Shown: positions 1 through 7,338 of the stretch, one piece after another | Layout: every line of letters begins with the position of its first letter | How positions within the stretch are numbered: the stretch's first letter is position 1 | Source: an uncultured Veillonella sp. | Lineage (GTDB): Bacteria; Bacillota; Negativicutes; Veillonellales; Veillonellaceae | DNA length: 10,834 nt | Assembly (NCBI GenBank): GCA_900552715.1 | Contig: USAV01000066.1 | Span: forward strand, 1-10,834 | Direction of reading: 5' to 3' | Made by a program: the position numbers and the translations under genes | The notes under the pieces: model-generated | What the model was told of the DNA's origin: nothing | Database searches by the model: none | Seen by the model: the letters and a program-made list of their open reading frames with translations, nothing else

Positions 1-345
1 GTAGTATGTGCATCTAATGGCACGATTAGCAAGCTTTTAGTATACAAGGAAGAAAAGCCTAGCTCTTTCCTTAAAAAAATCTTTGATTCTCCTGATATGA
101 AAATCACGTTGAATGCTATTACGTTGCCATTATTGGAAGCCATTGTAACGCGCAATACAGGTCATGGCATTGACTTCAGTCGTGGTAATGGCTTTGATCA
201 AAAAGATTCCAACTACATCATCATTCGCTATCTTGACTCTGGATTCTTCCTTGAGAAAGACGGTACAGCACCTACAGAGTGGCAAAAAACTGCGGCTGAG
301 ACTACAGCTAAATTTAATTACGATGTAAAAACATTATTAATATAA
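1..345 (+). CDS. Unrecognised protein, C-terminal 114 residues (5' end outside the window)
   Basis: The reading frame is open from base 1 and ends at TAA 343-345. An internal ATG at 97 has no Shine-Dalgarno sequence, so I read this as the 3' end of a longer gene rather than a short complete one. The visible segment is a soluble-looking mixed alpha/beta sequence with no membrane segment, repeat or catalytic motif that I recognise. It includes a glycine-rich stretch (TGHGIDFSRGNGF) followed by a strand-like IIIRYLDSGFF. No terminator follows, and the next gene starts 32 nt downstream, so read-through into the glutathione peroxidase gene is possible. I assign no function. That it is coding is likely from the uninterrupted frame and codon use similar to its neighbours. 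Confidence 0.65.
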   Translation, partial: VVCASNGTISKLLVYKEEKPSSFLKKIFDSPDMKITLNAITLPLLEAIVTRNTGHGIDFSRGNGFDQKDSNYIIIRYLDSGFFLEKDGTAPTEWQKTAAETTAKFNYDVKTLLI

Positions 346-350
346 TATTA
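338..350. promoter_or_regulatory. AT-only palindrome containing a -10-like TATAAT upstream of gpx
   Basis: TAATATAATATTA is a perfect 13-base palindrome centred on base 344. It spans the stop codon of the upstream gene and contains TATAAT at 341-346. A poor -35 candidate, TTACGA, lies at 318-323 with 17 bp spacing. It could be a promoter for the peroxidase gene and perhaps a weak PerR/Fur-like site, but AT-rich DNA produces such matches by chance. Confidence 0.3.
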
Positions 351-377
351 GTTTTATTGTGAAAGTTAGGAGTTACT

Positions 378-920
378 ATGTCTGTATATCAATTTTCTCT
401 GCCTAATAAGTCTGGTGAATTGCAATCGCTACAAAATTTTGAAGGCAAAGTTCTTATTGTTGTTAATACGGCAAGTAAGTGTGGATTTACTCACCAATAT
501 GAGGGGTTAGAGGCTCTTTATAAGAAATACAACGAACAAGGTTTAGAAATTATTGCGGTCCCTTCCAACCAGTTTGGCGAGGAAGAGCCTGGTTCTAATA
601 CCGAAATTCAATCCTTTTGCAAGGTAAATTATGGGGTTACTTTTACTGTGATGGGTAAATCTGATGTGCGTGATGAAAGTGCCTTGGATTTATTCAAATA
701 TATGATTAAAGAGCAACCATTTAAAGGGTTCCCGCCTAGTGATAAGACAGAAATGCTTACAGACTATCTCAATGGCATTGATCCTAACTATCTAAAGGAC
801 GATGAGGTAAAGTGGAACTTTACTAAGTTTGTTATAGATCGTAAAGGTAATGTGGTAGGGCGCTTTGAGCCTGTTGTAAAACCGATGGAAATGGAATCTT
901 TTATTAAAACATTATTATGA
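378..920 (+). CDS. gpx: Glutathione peroxidase-family thiol peroxidase (Cys type)
   Basis: This 180-residue protein has the normal length for a bacterial glutathione peroxidase. The thioredoxin-fold signature NTASKCGFT places the peroxidatic cysteine at C35 (cysteine, not selenocysteine). The rest of the catalytic tetrad is visible as Q65 in SNQFGEEEPG and W146-N147 in KWNFTKF. C81, in FCKVNYGVTF, lies where thioredoxin-dependent members place a resolving cysteine, so thioredoxin rather than glutathione is the likely reductant (inference). The usual PCNQ is PSNQ here. There is no signal peptide, so it should act in the cytoplasm, reducing H2O2 or organic hydroperoxides. AGGAG at 368-372 gives a good start at 378. 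A strong terminator follows 101 bp after the stop. Confidence 0.93.
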   Translation: MSVYQFSLPNKSGELQSLQNFEGKVLIVVNTASKCGFTHQYEGLEALYKKYNEQGLEIIAVPSNQFGEEEPGSNTEIQSFCKVNYGVTFTVMGKSDVRDESALDLFKYMIKEQPFKGFPPSDKTEMLTDYLNGIDPNYLKDDEVKWNFTKFVIDRKGNVVGRFEPVVKPMEMESFIKTLL

Positions 921-1021
921 TTTTGGCAGACGACTAAATTTTAGGGAATAAGTGACATTGATTTATAATATCTCTTGCTTCTTAAAAGTGTTCGTTTAGT
1001 AGCGTACTTAGTATGGTAAAG

Positions 1022-1057
1022 AAAAGAACCGCTAGTTTTGTAACTAGCGGTTCTTTT
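1022..1057. terminator. Strong intrinsic terminator after gpx, potentially bidirectional
   Basis: A perfect 16-bp stem (1022-1037 with 1042-1057) closes on the 4-nt loop TTGT. It starts with AAAA and ends with TTTT, so a U-tract is available on either strand. It lies about 100 bp past the gpx stop and before the hxlR promoter region, and insulates the two. Confidence 0.9.
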
Positions 1058-1089
1058 GTGTATATAGTAATATTAGCGAACATAAATAT

Positions 1090-1118
1090 TTGTACCCTAA
1101 AAAAAGATACCATAAAAT
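1090..1118 (+). promoter_or_regulatory. Candidate promoter of the hxlR-family gene
   Basis: TAAAAT (1113-1118, 5 of 6 to the -10 consensus) lies 17 bp after TTGTAC (1090-1095, only the TTG matching). The predicted transcript would start near 1125, about 57 nt before the start codon. The match is moderate and other AT-rich options exist. Confidence 0.4.
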
Positions 1119-1181
1119 GCTTGAAATAGTAAAAATATGTGATAACATTTGAATTATATTAGAGCGAAAAGGAGAATCACC

Positions 1182-1538
1182 ATGGCAGAGCAACTCGTAA
1201 ATGTTCATGATTTAGTGGGCCGCTGTCCCTATGCAACGAGCCAAAAGTTATTAGCCGGCAAATGGTCTTTATTGATCATGCACGAATTATCTGAAGGTCC
1301 TGTGCGCTTCCGTGAGTTAGAGCGCCGCTTATACCCAATTACACAAGCAACACTTACTAGAGCGTTACGCCAATTAGAAGATGATGGCCTTGTACACCGT
1401 GAAGTATACGGCACCATTCCACCAAAGGTTGAATATAGCCTTACGGAAGTCGGAGCTGGATTCAAAACTGTTCTTGCATCTCTTGAAATATGGGGGAACC
1501 AATATATTGATTATATGAAAGCCGCTGGCCGCATGTAA
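1182..1538 (+). CDS. HxlR-family winged helix-turn-helix transcriptional regulator
   Basis: This 118-residue protein is almost entirely the HxlR (MarR-like winged helix) domain. CPYATSQKLLAGKWSLLIM leads into the HTH. FRELERRLYPITQATLTRALRQLEDDGLVHR is the recognition region (about residues 45-75), and VEYSLTEVG forms the wing and start of the last helix. C15, just before the domain, is the only cysteine and sits where the B. subtilis redox sensors YodB and HypR have their conserved N-terminal Cys. A thiol- or quinone-sensing role is therefore plausible, though not shown. I chose ATG 1182 because AGGAGA (1170-1175) precedes it at 6 nt. An upstream in-frame TTG at 1149 has no ribosome binding site. 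The target is unknown; candidates are gpx or the following hydrolase. Confidence 0.92.
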   Translation: MAEQLVNVHDLVGRCPYATSQKLLAGKWSLLIMHELSEGPVRFRELERRLYPITQATLTRALRQLEDDGLVHREVYGTIPPKVEYSLTEVGAGFKTVLASLEIWGNQYIDYMKAAGRM

Positions 1539-1552
1539 GAAGCGGCAGCGGC
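1521..1552 (+). terminator. GC-rich hairpin overlapping the hxlR-family stop codon
   Basis: GCCGCT (1521-1526) and GCCGC (1528-1532) pair with AGCGGC (1547-1552) and GCGGC (1542-1546), with one bulged G at 1527. The loop, 1533-1541, contains the TAA stop at 1536-1538. The stem is strikingly GC-rich for this region, but only ATTTCTG follows, so termination would be weak. It may instead be an mRNA 3' stabilising structure. Confidence 0.45.
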
Positions 1553-1648
1553 ATTTCTGCCCTATTACGATTAAACATATGTGTTTTATAGAGCTCTTTG
1601 TACGAAGTATAAAAGGTCTTTTGTTTATGCCATGTATTAAGAAAAATA

Positions 1649-1657
1649 TGGTATAAT
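1649..1657 (+). promoter_or_regulatory. Extended -10 promoter of the MBL-fold hydrolase gene
   Basis: TG-G-TATAAT gives a perfect -10 (1652-1657) with the extended TGn element at 1649-1651. No good -35 lies 17 bp upstream, which is typical of extended -10 promoters. Transcription would start near 1664, about 44 nt before the start codon. Confidence 0.6.
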
Positions 1658-1707
1658 AAACAATACGAATGATATAAATTCTCAATAAATGAGAGGTATT
1701 GATAATA

Positions 1708-2409
1708 ATGATAAATGTTACTTTTTTAGCGCATAGCGGCTTTCTTGTAGACGACGGTAAGCGTTGCTATGTGTTTGATTATTATAAAGATCCTAACAAT
1801 ATTGTTTGGCAATTAGCAAAGCGTGGTCGTGAGCTTTGGTTCTTTGTAAGCCATGTTCATGCGGATCATTTTAATCCATCCATTACAGAGTTTGATGGTC
1901 CTCAAACACGCTACATTTGCCATCAAGATGTGCCCTTAGAAGGCAAGGTAAAGAAATGCATTACCATGCGTCCAGGTCATGATGCTACATTAGATGATGT
2001 AGGCATTCATATGTATGGTAGTACCGATGAAGGCGGTTCTTTCTACGTAAAGACAAATACTGCTAACATCGATTCTGATTCTATCTTCCACGCCGGTGAC
2101 CTCAATTGGTGGCATTGGCTTGGTGACACGCCAGAGAATAATGCTGATGCAAAGCGCATGGCGTGGCGTGAATTCAAAGAATTGGATGGTTTATCTGTCG
2201 ATGTAGCGATGTTCCCTGTAGATAATCGTTTGGAAGATGCTATGGAGTGGGGCGCCATTGAGTTTTTGCGCCGTGTAGAGGTGAAAAAAGCTTTTATTCC
2301 GATGCATCTAAATGGACCACTATGGACACCATCTGTGTATTTTAAAGCTCTCTTTGGCGATGTCCCTGTATGGGAACCTCAAAAAGAAGGCGATGAATGC
2401 ACATTTTAA
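1708..2409 (+). CDS. Metallo-beta-lactamase-fold hydrolase
   Basis: This 233-residue protein has the single-domain size of the UlaG/COG2220-like MBL group. The metal motif HVHADH gives H49, H51, D53 and H54. FHAGDLNWWHW supplies the bridging D131, with H128 nearby, and PMHLNG near the C-terminus supplies H200. An early AHSGF (H9) is the strand motif typical of these short MBL proteins. It should therefore bind two metals and hydrolyse a small phosphoester, lactone or similar bond; the substrate cannot be read from sequence. There is no signal peptide, so it is probably cytoplasmic. I start at ATG 1708, 11 nt after AGAGG (1692-1696). The TTG at 1699 is only 2 nt from that site. It has its own promoter and probably forms a single-gene unit. 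Confidence 0.88.
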   Translation: MINVTFLAHSGFLVDDGKRCYVFDYYKDPNNIVWQLAKRGRELWFFVSHVHADHFNPSITEFDGPQTRYICHQDVPLEGKVKKCITMRPGHDATLDDVGIHMYGSTDEGGSFYVKTNTANIDSDSIFHAGDLNWWHWLGDTPENNADAKRMAWREFKELDGLSVDVAMFPVDNRLEDAMEWGAIEFLRRVEVKKAFIPMHLNGPLWTPSVYFKALFGDVPVWEPQKEGDECTF

Positions 2410-2461
2410 CTGAAGTGTTAATCGGATGCTCTAGCAGATGATTGATACACATATTAAATAT

Positions 2462-2492
2462 ACTTTCACAAGTTGTTGTAGTACGTGAAAGT
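2462..2492. repeat. Inverted repeat ACTTTCAC / GTGAAAGT upstream of the DUF445 pair
   Basis: Perfect 8-bp arms at 2462-2469 and 2485-2492 are separated by 15 nt, about 70 bp before the first DUF445 gene. No T-tract follows, so it is not an obvious terminator. The half-site GTGAAAG recurs in the inverted repeat at 7319-7338 upstream of the response regulator. It could be an operator, or a weak hairpin after the hydrolase gene. Confidence 0.45.
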
Positions 2493-2564
2493 TCGTGGCC
2501 TATATGGTCACTACGTTATATGGGGAGAGTCTATATACGTAATTTAGTAAGTTAGGATCAAGTG

Positions 2565-3800
2565 ATGATGAAAACTAAACCAGTGGCAACTACCCTATTA
2601 GTTGTCATGGCCATTATATTTTTAATTTCATATCCACAACGGCAAGATATGTTTTGGGCATTTATCATGCACGTATCTGGGGCCGCTATGATTGGTGGCT
2701 TGGCGGACTGGTATGCGGTAACGGCACTCTTTACGAAGCCTTTGGGTATTCCCTTTAAGACAGCCATCTTGCCGCGTAGCAAGGAGCGTCTTATTCAAAT
2801 GGGGCGTACCATGCTTAGTGAAGAGTTGTTGCGCGTGCCGCAGATGTATTATGCCATAAAAAAAGAACGCGTTATGGTCCGTATCATCGAATACGGCATG
2901 AGCGATGTAGGGCAAGGCCAAATGCGCGATATTTTGTATGGTGTAGGTAATCAGGTTTTGTCTCATATGGACATTGAGCCGATGCGTCAGGAAATCAACA
3001 AGGCTATATATAAAGGTGTTACAAATTGGAAGGCGACACCTCTCGTTATCTTATTTGGTCGCTGCATGTTAGAGCGCCAAACAGCAAGTGTTTTCTGGCT
3101 TTACTTTAACCGTACATGTCAACGTGTCATCGCATCTAATCAAGTATATCCGTACTTGTACCGCGTTATGCTAGACATTATGAAAACCTATACGAAGGAC
3201 TCTTTCTTCCGTGAATTGGCTATTGCTTTTGGCGGTGATGGGCTTTCACCAGAACGATTGGTGGAAACGGTGCAGAAAAAGGCCGTTCAATTCCTTAAGG
3301 AAAATGAGTCCATTGATTCTGCGCTAGGTCGCTACGTATGGGGCCAAGCCATTCGTTTCTTCAATAATTTGGAAACTAATGCAGAGTGGCAAGCTTTTAT
3401 CGAAGAGCACAAAGATCAATGGATTAAAATGGTTCTCGAAGAATGGGAAGGCAAACTCATCGACGGCGATACTGTGGACTGGAAACGCCTCATGGATATC
3501 ATTATCGGTCGCTTTAATGTGCTCGGTACGGAAATCTTGTTGAACTCAGATAAGCAAGCGCCCTTTGAACGGTTCTTCTTGCTTCGTAGCATTCCGTGGT
3601 TACAAAAATTGAACCCTCTTATCGATAAGGTGGTGGGGCAGGAACTATCTCGCTATTCACCTGAGGAAATCACCCAAATCGTACGCGGCAAGATGTACTA
3701 TGACCTTCAAATGGTTCGTATTAACGGCTCTCTCGTAGGGGCTGTTTTAGGTGGTATATTCTACGGTTTATACCTTTTGATAGAGGGGGTGCTCAAATGA
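2565..3800 (+). CDS. DUF445 (YheB/YjiN-like) membrane protein, first of two
   Basis: This 411-residue protein carries the DUF445 hallmark GGLADWYAVTALFTKPLG at residues 44-61, followed by PFKTAILPRSKERL. Hydrophobic segments lie at about 8-25 and 31-56. The long central part (about 70-380) is hydrophilic and largely helical. The C-terminus, MVRINGSLVGAVLGGIFYGLYLL, forms the characteristic last membrane helix. The protein is thus anchored at both ends with a large soluble body between. The family has no established biochemical function, and I assign none. ATG 2565 is preferred because AGGA (2554-2557) lies 7 nt upstream; GTG 2562 and ATG 2568 are also possible. The stop overlaps the next start (ATGA), so the two are translationally coupled. 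Confidence 0.9.
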   Translation: MMKTKPVATTLLVVMAIIFLISYPQRQDMFWAFIMHVSGAAMIGGLADWYAVTALFTKPLGIPFKTAILPRSKERLIQMGRTMLSEELLRVPQMYYAIKKERVMVRIIEYGMSDVGQGQMRDILYGVGNQVLSHMDIEPMRQEINKAIYKGVTNWKATPLVILFGRCMLERQTASVFWLYFNRTCQRVIASNQVYPYLYRVMLDIMKTYTKDSFFRELAIAFGGDGLSPERLVETVQKKAVQFLKENESIDSALGRYVWGQAIRFFNNLETNAEWQAFIEEHKDQWIKMVLEEWEGKLIDGDTVDWKRLMDIIIGRFNVLGTEILLNSDKQAPFERFFLLRSIPWLQKLNPLIDKVVGQELSRYSPEEITQIVRGKMYYDLQMVRINGSLVGAVLGGIFYGLYLLIEGVLK

Positions 3801-5110
3801 TTCAGTATTTGAAATCCCTCACCTTGCGGCAGCGCGCAAACGGTATTCTTGGTTTGACCGCCGTATTGTACTGTTTTGTTTTTATAGGTCAATTTTTCTA
3901 TGGCTATGAAAGCTGGTATCAGCCGCTTTATTGGGCTGTACAGTCTGCGCTCATCGGCAGTGTAGCCGACTGGTTTGCCGTAACTGCTTTGTTCCGTAAG
4001 CCGCTCGGGTTCCCGTATCATACAGCGTTAATTCCTCGAAATAAGGATCGCCTTATCAACGGCGTTATCAAGCTCGTTGAGACAAAGATGCTTACCAAGG
4101 ATCGTTGCAAGGTATTGTTAAATAATGTGGAATTTGTTCCATTGTTTGAAAAATTCTTGCTATCACCGGAAGGGCAACGGGCAGCGCGTCTCGTGATTCA
4201 TCAAGGGTTGCATCTATTATGGAAATCTCAAACTAGTGAGGAATGGGCTCAATGGGGGGCAAAGCGCATTCGTGGCTTGCTTCAAAAACATTCCCTAGTA
4301 CCGGTTTTAAAACACGTATTGCTCGATTTGTGTGAACATAATCGCTATGAAGGCATGGTTGTACAGGTATTGAACGTAATTCAAGAACGTATCAACCATC
4401 CCGCTATGGTTACGTGGCTCACCGCTGTTGTAGCAGAAGAGGCTCATAAGAAAAAGAGAAAGGGATTCTGGTCTGATTTCCTCATCTCCATGTCTGAGGC
4501 CACAGATGTGGTGAACTACCAAGAGATGGCGCAAGCTATTGTTCAAGAGGCATATGCGATGCTTGAAAATTGGAAGCGCCCGAATAGTCCTGAACGGACT
4601 GCATGGCTTCGCCAATGGGTAGACCCAATTCGCCATATAGAAGAGAATCGCGAGGTTTGTGATGCTCTTGATGAAGCGTGGGAACGCTGGATTCGCGAAC
4701 AAGATTGGGAATCTGTCATTGAGAACCATTTATGCCCTTATGTAGAGGAACTATTACTTGTAGGGGATGAAAATGGAGAAACACCAGCACAAGTCCTCGT
4801 AAATATTGCCCTTGAATTGTGGGCTGTATACGGTCAATCCGAAGATTTGAGAAATCGTATTGAAGATACCTTGCATAATATCGGCATATATGTGCTTGAA
4901 CAAGGCTATGATCTTATTGAAACCATCATACGCCAGGTTCTAGGCGGTCTTAGCTCAGAGAAGTTTATCTACTTCATCGAATCTAAGGTAGAGGATGACC
5001 TCAGCTGGATCCGTATCAATGGTGCCATTGTTGGTGCTATTGCAGGGCTCGTTGTATGGACCTTCCTAGAATATGTGTATATGCCACTATGGCAACAATT
5101 CATAGGCTAA
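3797..5110 (+). CDS. DUF445 (YheB/YjiN-like) membrane protein, second of two
   Basis: This 437-residue protein has the same architecture as its upstream neighbour: a membrane segment at about 16-35, the DUF445 motif GSVADWFAVTALFRKPLG at 54-71 with HTALIPRNKDRL after it, and a long helical soluble region. It ends in WIRINGAIVGAIAGLVVWTFL as the C-terminal membrane helix. AGGGGG at 3784-3789 sits 7 nt before ATG 3797, inside the end of the first gene. The two proteins resemble each other clearly at both ends but diverge strongly in the middle, so this is an old duplication rather than a recent one. Coupled translation suggests that they work together, perhaps as a heteromer (inference). The cellular role is unknown. 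The gene ends 37 bp before a strong terminator. Confidence 0.9.
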   Translation: MIQYLKSLTLRQRANGILGLTAVLYCFVFIGQFFYGYESWYQPLYWAVQSALIGSVADWFAVTALFRKPLGFPYHTALIPRNKDRLINGVIKLVETKMLTKDRCKVLLNNVEFVPLFEKFLLSPEGQRAARLVIHQGLHLLWKSQTSEEWAQWGAKRIRGLLQKHSLVPVLKHVLLDLCEHNRYEGMVVQVLNVIQERINHPAMVTWLTAVVAEEAHKKKRKGFWSDFLISMSEATDVVNYQEMAQAIVQEAYAMLENWKRPNSPERTAWLRQWVDPIRHIEENREVCDALDEAWERWIREQDWESVIENHLCPYVEELLLVGDENGETPAQVLVNIALELWAVYGQSEDLRNRIEDTLHNIGIYVLEQGYDLIETIIRQVLGGLSSEKFIYFIESKVEDDLSWIRINGAIVGAIAGLVVWTFLEYVYMPLWQQFIG

Positions 5111-5120
5111 ATAATTAAAT

Positions 5121-5135
5121 GCTTAATAATTAAGC
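5121..5135. repeat. 15-bp perfect palindrome after the DUF445 operon
   Basis: GCTTAAT-A-ATTAAGC is perfectly symmetric around base 5128, between the DUF445 stop and the shared terminator. AAGCGCTT (5132-5139) overlaps its right arm as a second palindrome. No function is evident; it may be a 3' end mRNA structure. Confidence 0.4.
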
Positions 5136-5146
5136 GCTTCATAATA

Positions 5147-5175
5147 AAAGGGACTGACCGTTGGTCAGTCCCTTT
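5147..5175. terminator. Bidirectional terminator between convergent DUF445 and two-component operons
   Basis: AAAGGGACTGACC (5147-5159) pairs perfectly with 5163-5175 around the 3-nt loop GTT. The plus-strand transcript leaves through CCCTTTAGTTT, and the minus-strand transcript through CCCTTTTATTAT. The kinase stop codon at 5179-5181 is 4 nt away, so this one hairpin serves both operons. Confidence 0.9.
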
Positions 5176-5178
5176 AGT

Positions 5179-6594
5179 TTATTCTTCTGTTCTGTTGTAC
5201 GGCAATCGCACTGTAAATGTAGTTCTTACTTGTGGTTCACTAGTGGCTGTTACTGTGCCATGGTGCAAGTTAATTACCTTATTTACAAAGTATAAGCCAA
5301 GTCCAATACCGTGATTTGATTTCTTGTTTCGAGATTGCTCTGTTTGGTACATGCGATCCCAAATATGCTCAAGGTTTTCTGGCTCGATACCGATGCCGTT
5401 ATCTGTTACTGTAATAATGAGTTCACCGCCGGCAAGCTTGGCTGAAATGTCGATGGTGGAATTCGTAAACTTGATAGCGTTGTCCACCAAGTTTGTAATG
5501 GCACGACGTAAGGACACTTCATGAGCCACAATACGCATATGCGGTTGAATATTGGATGTGATAGAAATCCTTTTTTCTGTATTCTCTGCAACGAGTCGTG
5601 TATAGTCATGAACCATATTGGTTAACATCAATGATACATCTACAGGTGCTAAGTTGAGTTCATGCGCATTCTCTAGACGTGCTACATCGAGCAATTGACT
5701 TACGAGGTTAGTCATAAACTTGGCTTGTTCTAAGATATGTGTTAAGCCTTCTCGCAAATCGTCCTCTGTACGGCCGTATTTTAAAGCGAATTCACTTTCT
5801 GCTTTGATAACAGCAATTGGTGTACGCAATTCATGAGATACGTCAGAACTAAACTGTTTCTCCCGATTAGAGGAGTCTTCCAGACCTGAAATCATGCGGT
5901 TGAATGTGGTGGTAAGCTCGTAGATTTCATCTCGCGCTGTGCGGGATGGAATATCAATACGGCGGCTCAAGTCATTGTTTTTGCCGATAACCTTAGCTGT
6001 TTTCGTCAAGGTTCGGACCGGCTTGAGGCCTTTCTTGATGAATAGATAACCACCTAGTGATGAAATCAACAAGAAGATAACATCACCTAATAATAAACTA
6101 TATAGTAGGTTTTCTGTCTTTTTAGAGGCTGTTTTTACCTTTGTAACAGCACGCAAAATACCACGATAGTTTGGTTCGTTAACCGGCGTATCGTAGTAAT
6201 AGAAGGTGTCGTCACCTACAGCAATTTCTCCAACCTGTCCTAAGGAGAGGACTGTTTGGTTTGGGAAACCGTCTGGTAAGGCGCCTTTAATAATATAGCC
6301 GTCTTGGGTGGAAACAAAGAAGAATGTATTATCTTGGTACGGTTTAAATTTGCGAATATCCGTAGCCATGATCATTGCTTGCTGCTGCAAGCGCTCACGT
6401 ACTTCTTTGTTATCGGACTCGTGCGTATATGCATAAATCCATGCAGAGGCAACCATCAAAATGATGAGCAAGAATATGGTATACCAAGACATAATTTTAA
6501 AAGTGAGGGGCAGCCGATTAAATAAATCGGTAGCTGCCCCAGACATGGTGTCTAGATCTCGGTGAGGATCATTAGTTTTCTGTTTTGAGGACAT
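5179..6594 (-). CDS. Membrane sensor histidine kinase (EnvZ/ArlS-like, HAMP type)
   Basis: This 471-residue kinase has a 34-residue cytoplasmic tail, TM1 at about 35-57, a small extracytoplasmic domain of about 105 residues and TM2 at about 163-186. A HAMP domain follows at about 187-240. The phosphoacceptor H254 lies in FSSDVSHELRTPIAVI. The catalytic domain shows N372 in NLVDNAIKFT, DNGIGI (398-403) and GIGLGL (429-434). All boxes are intact, so it should be an active autokinase. The signal is unknown; the sensor domain is not a PAS or a recognisable ligand domain to me. On the minus strand, GGAG precedes ATG 6594 at 6 nt. The start lies within the end of the response regulator gene (23-nt overlap), so the pair is translationally coupled. 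The gene ends at the shared terminator. Confidence 0.95.
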   Translation of the reverse strand: MSSKQKTNDPHRDLDTMSGAATDLFNRLPLTFKIMSWYTIFLLIILMVASAWIYAYTHESDNKEVRERLQQQAMIMATDIRKFKPYQDNTFFFVSTQDGYIIKGALPDGFPNQTVLSLGQVGEIAVGDDTFYYYDTPVNEPNYRGILRAVTKVKTASKKTENLLYSLLLGDVIFLLISSLGGYLFIKKGLKPVRTLTKTAKVIGKNNDLSRRIDIPSRTARDEIYELTTTFNRMISGLEDSSNREKQFSSDVSHELRTPIAVIKAESEFALKYGRTEDDLREGLTHILEQAKFMTNLVSQLLDVARLENAHELNLAPVDVSLMLTNMVHDYTRLVAENTEKRISITSNIQPHMRIVAHEVSLRRAITNLVDNAIKFTNSTIDISAKLAGGELIITVTDNGIGIEPENLEHIWDRMYQTEQSRNKKSNHGIGLGLYFVNKVINLHHGTVTATSEPQVRTTFTVRLPYNRTEE

Positions 6595-7246
6595 ACCCTA
6601 CTCCACGAACTGTTTGAATGAGTTTTACATTCTCATCAGTATCGATCTTTTTACGTAAATCTTTGATGTATACATCGATAAGATTAGAGTAGCTTTCATA
6701 GTCGTATTCCCAAACATGGTCAAGAATTTGTTGACGGGATAATACGATGTTTTCGTTACTTGCTAAATAGAATAAGAGGTCGAATTCTTTAGCAGTCAAT
6801 GTGATTGTTTCACCGTCGCGTTTAACAGTACGCTGAGGCACATTAATTGTAAGTGGACCTACGTGGATATCGTTTTGTGCGTGGCGCGCATTACGACGAG
6901 CCAATGCATAAATACGAGCCGTTAATTCTTCAAGATCGAAAGGTTTTACAAGGTAATCGTCAGCGCCTGTGTTGAGGCCTGTAACTTTATCTTGTAAGGA
7001 ATCTTTTGCAGTTAAAAGCAATACAGGTGTTGTATTGCCGTCGTTGCGCATTTGTGCAAGAGCGCTAATGCCGTCAAGGACTGGCATCATGATATCCATA
7101 ACGATAACGTCATAGCTAGATGTATTTACATAATCGATGGCTTGTTGACCATTGAAGCATGTATCAACTGTCATATTCTCTGCACGCAAATATTTGGCCG
7201 TAATGCCATTCAGCATTTCTTCGTCTTCTACAAGTAAAATTTTCAT
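6572..7246 (-). CDS. OmpR/PhoB-family response regulator
   Basis: This 224-residue protein is a standard two-domain regulator. The receiver domain (1-115) has the acidic pocket E7-D8, phosphoacceptor D51 in VMDIMMPVLDG, T79 in LLLTAK and K101 in DYLVKPF. The C-terminal winged helix (about 125-222) includes LTAKEFDLLFYLASN, the DNA-contacting IDVYIKDLRKKI and the wing TVRGVGYVL. All key residues are present. AAGGAG at 7260-7255 is 8 nt before ATG 7246. It is the first gene of the operon with the kinase. Upstream lie an inverted repeat (7319-7338) and, about 365 bp away, a Fur-boxed promoter pointing toward it. Its targets are unknown; autoregulation is common in this family. It resembles ArlR/CiaR-type regulators but cannot be named safely. 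Confidence 0.95.
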   Translation of the reverse strand: MKILLVEDEEMLNGITAKYLRAENMTVDTCFNGQQAIDYVNTSSYDVIVMDIMMPVLDGISALAQMRNDGNTTPVLLLTAKDSLQDKVTGLNTGADDYLVKPFDLEELTARIYALARRNARHAQNDIHVGPLTINVPQRTVKRDGETITLTAKEFDLLFYLASNENIVLSRQQILDHVWEYDYESYSNLIDVYIKDLRKKIDTDENVKLIQTVRGVGYVLKTEN

Positions 7247-7318
7247 TCTCTGTTCTCCTTATGTATGAGTTAAAAATATAGCTCTCCAACTACATTAATA
7301 TAGTCATTATATATATAT

Positions 7319-7338
7319 GCTTTCATTTTGGTGAAAGC
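7319..7338. repeat. Inverted repeat GCTTTCA / TGAAAGC in the response-regulator upstream region
   Basis: Perfect 7-bp arms (7319-7325 and 7332-7338) flank the spacer TTTTGG, 72 bp before the response regulator start. It is embedded in AT repeats that supply several possible -10 boxes for the minus strand. It could be an operator for the regulator itself, because the GTGAAAG core is also in the repeat upstream of the DUF445 genes. Confidence 0.45.

Noticed and set aside
964..1057. A small RNA between a TATAAT at 964-969 and the terminator ending at 1057.
   Set aside because: The -35 position is poor (TTAGGG) and there is no extended -10. The hairpin is explained well enough as the gpx terminator.
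1149..1181. N-terminal extension of the HxlR-family protein from a TTG at 1149.
   Set aside because: There is no ribosome binding site for the TTG, and the extension runs through the AGGAGA that serves ATG 1182.
1699..1707. TTG start for the MBL-fold hydrolase.
   Set aside because: It lies only 2 nt from the AGAGG site, too close for initiation. ATG 1708 at 11 nt is workable and fits the start of the fold better.
2410..2560. Intrinsic terminator after the MBL-fold hydrolase gene.
   Set aside because: The only inverted repeat (2462-2492) has a 15-nt loop and no T-tract. No other stem with a U-run is visible, so termination is undetermined.
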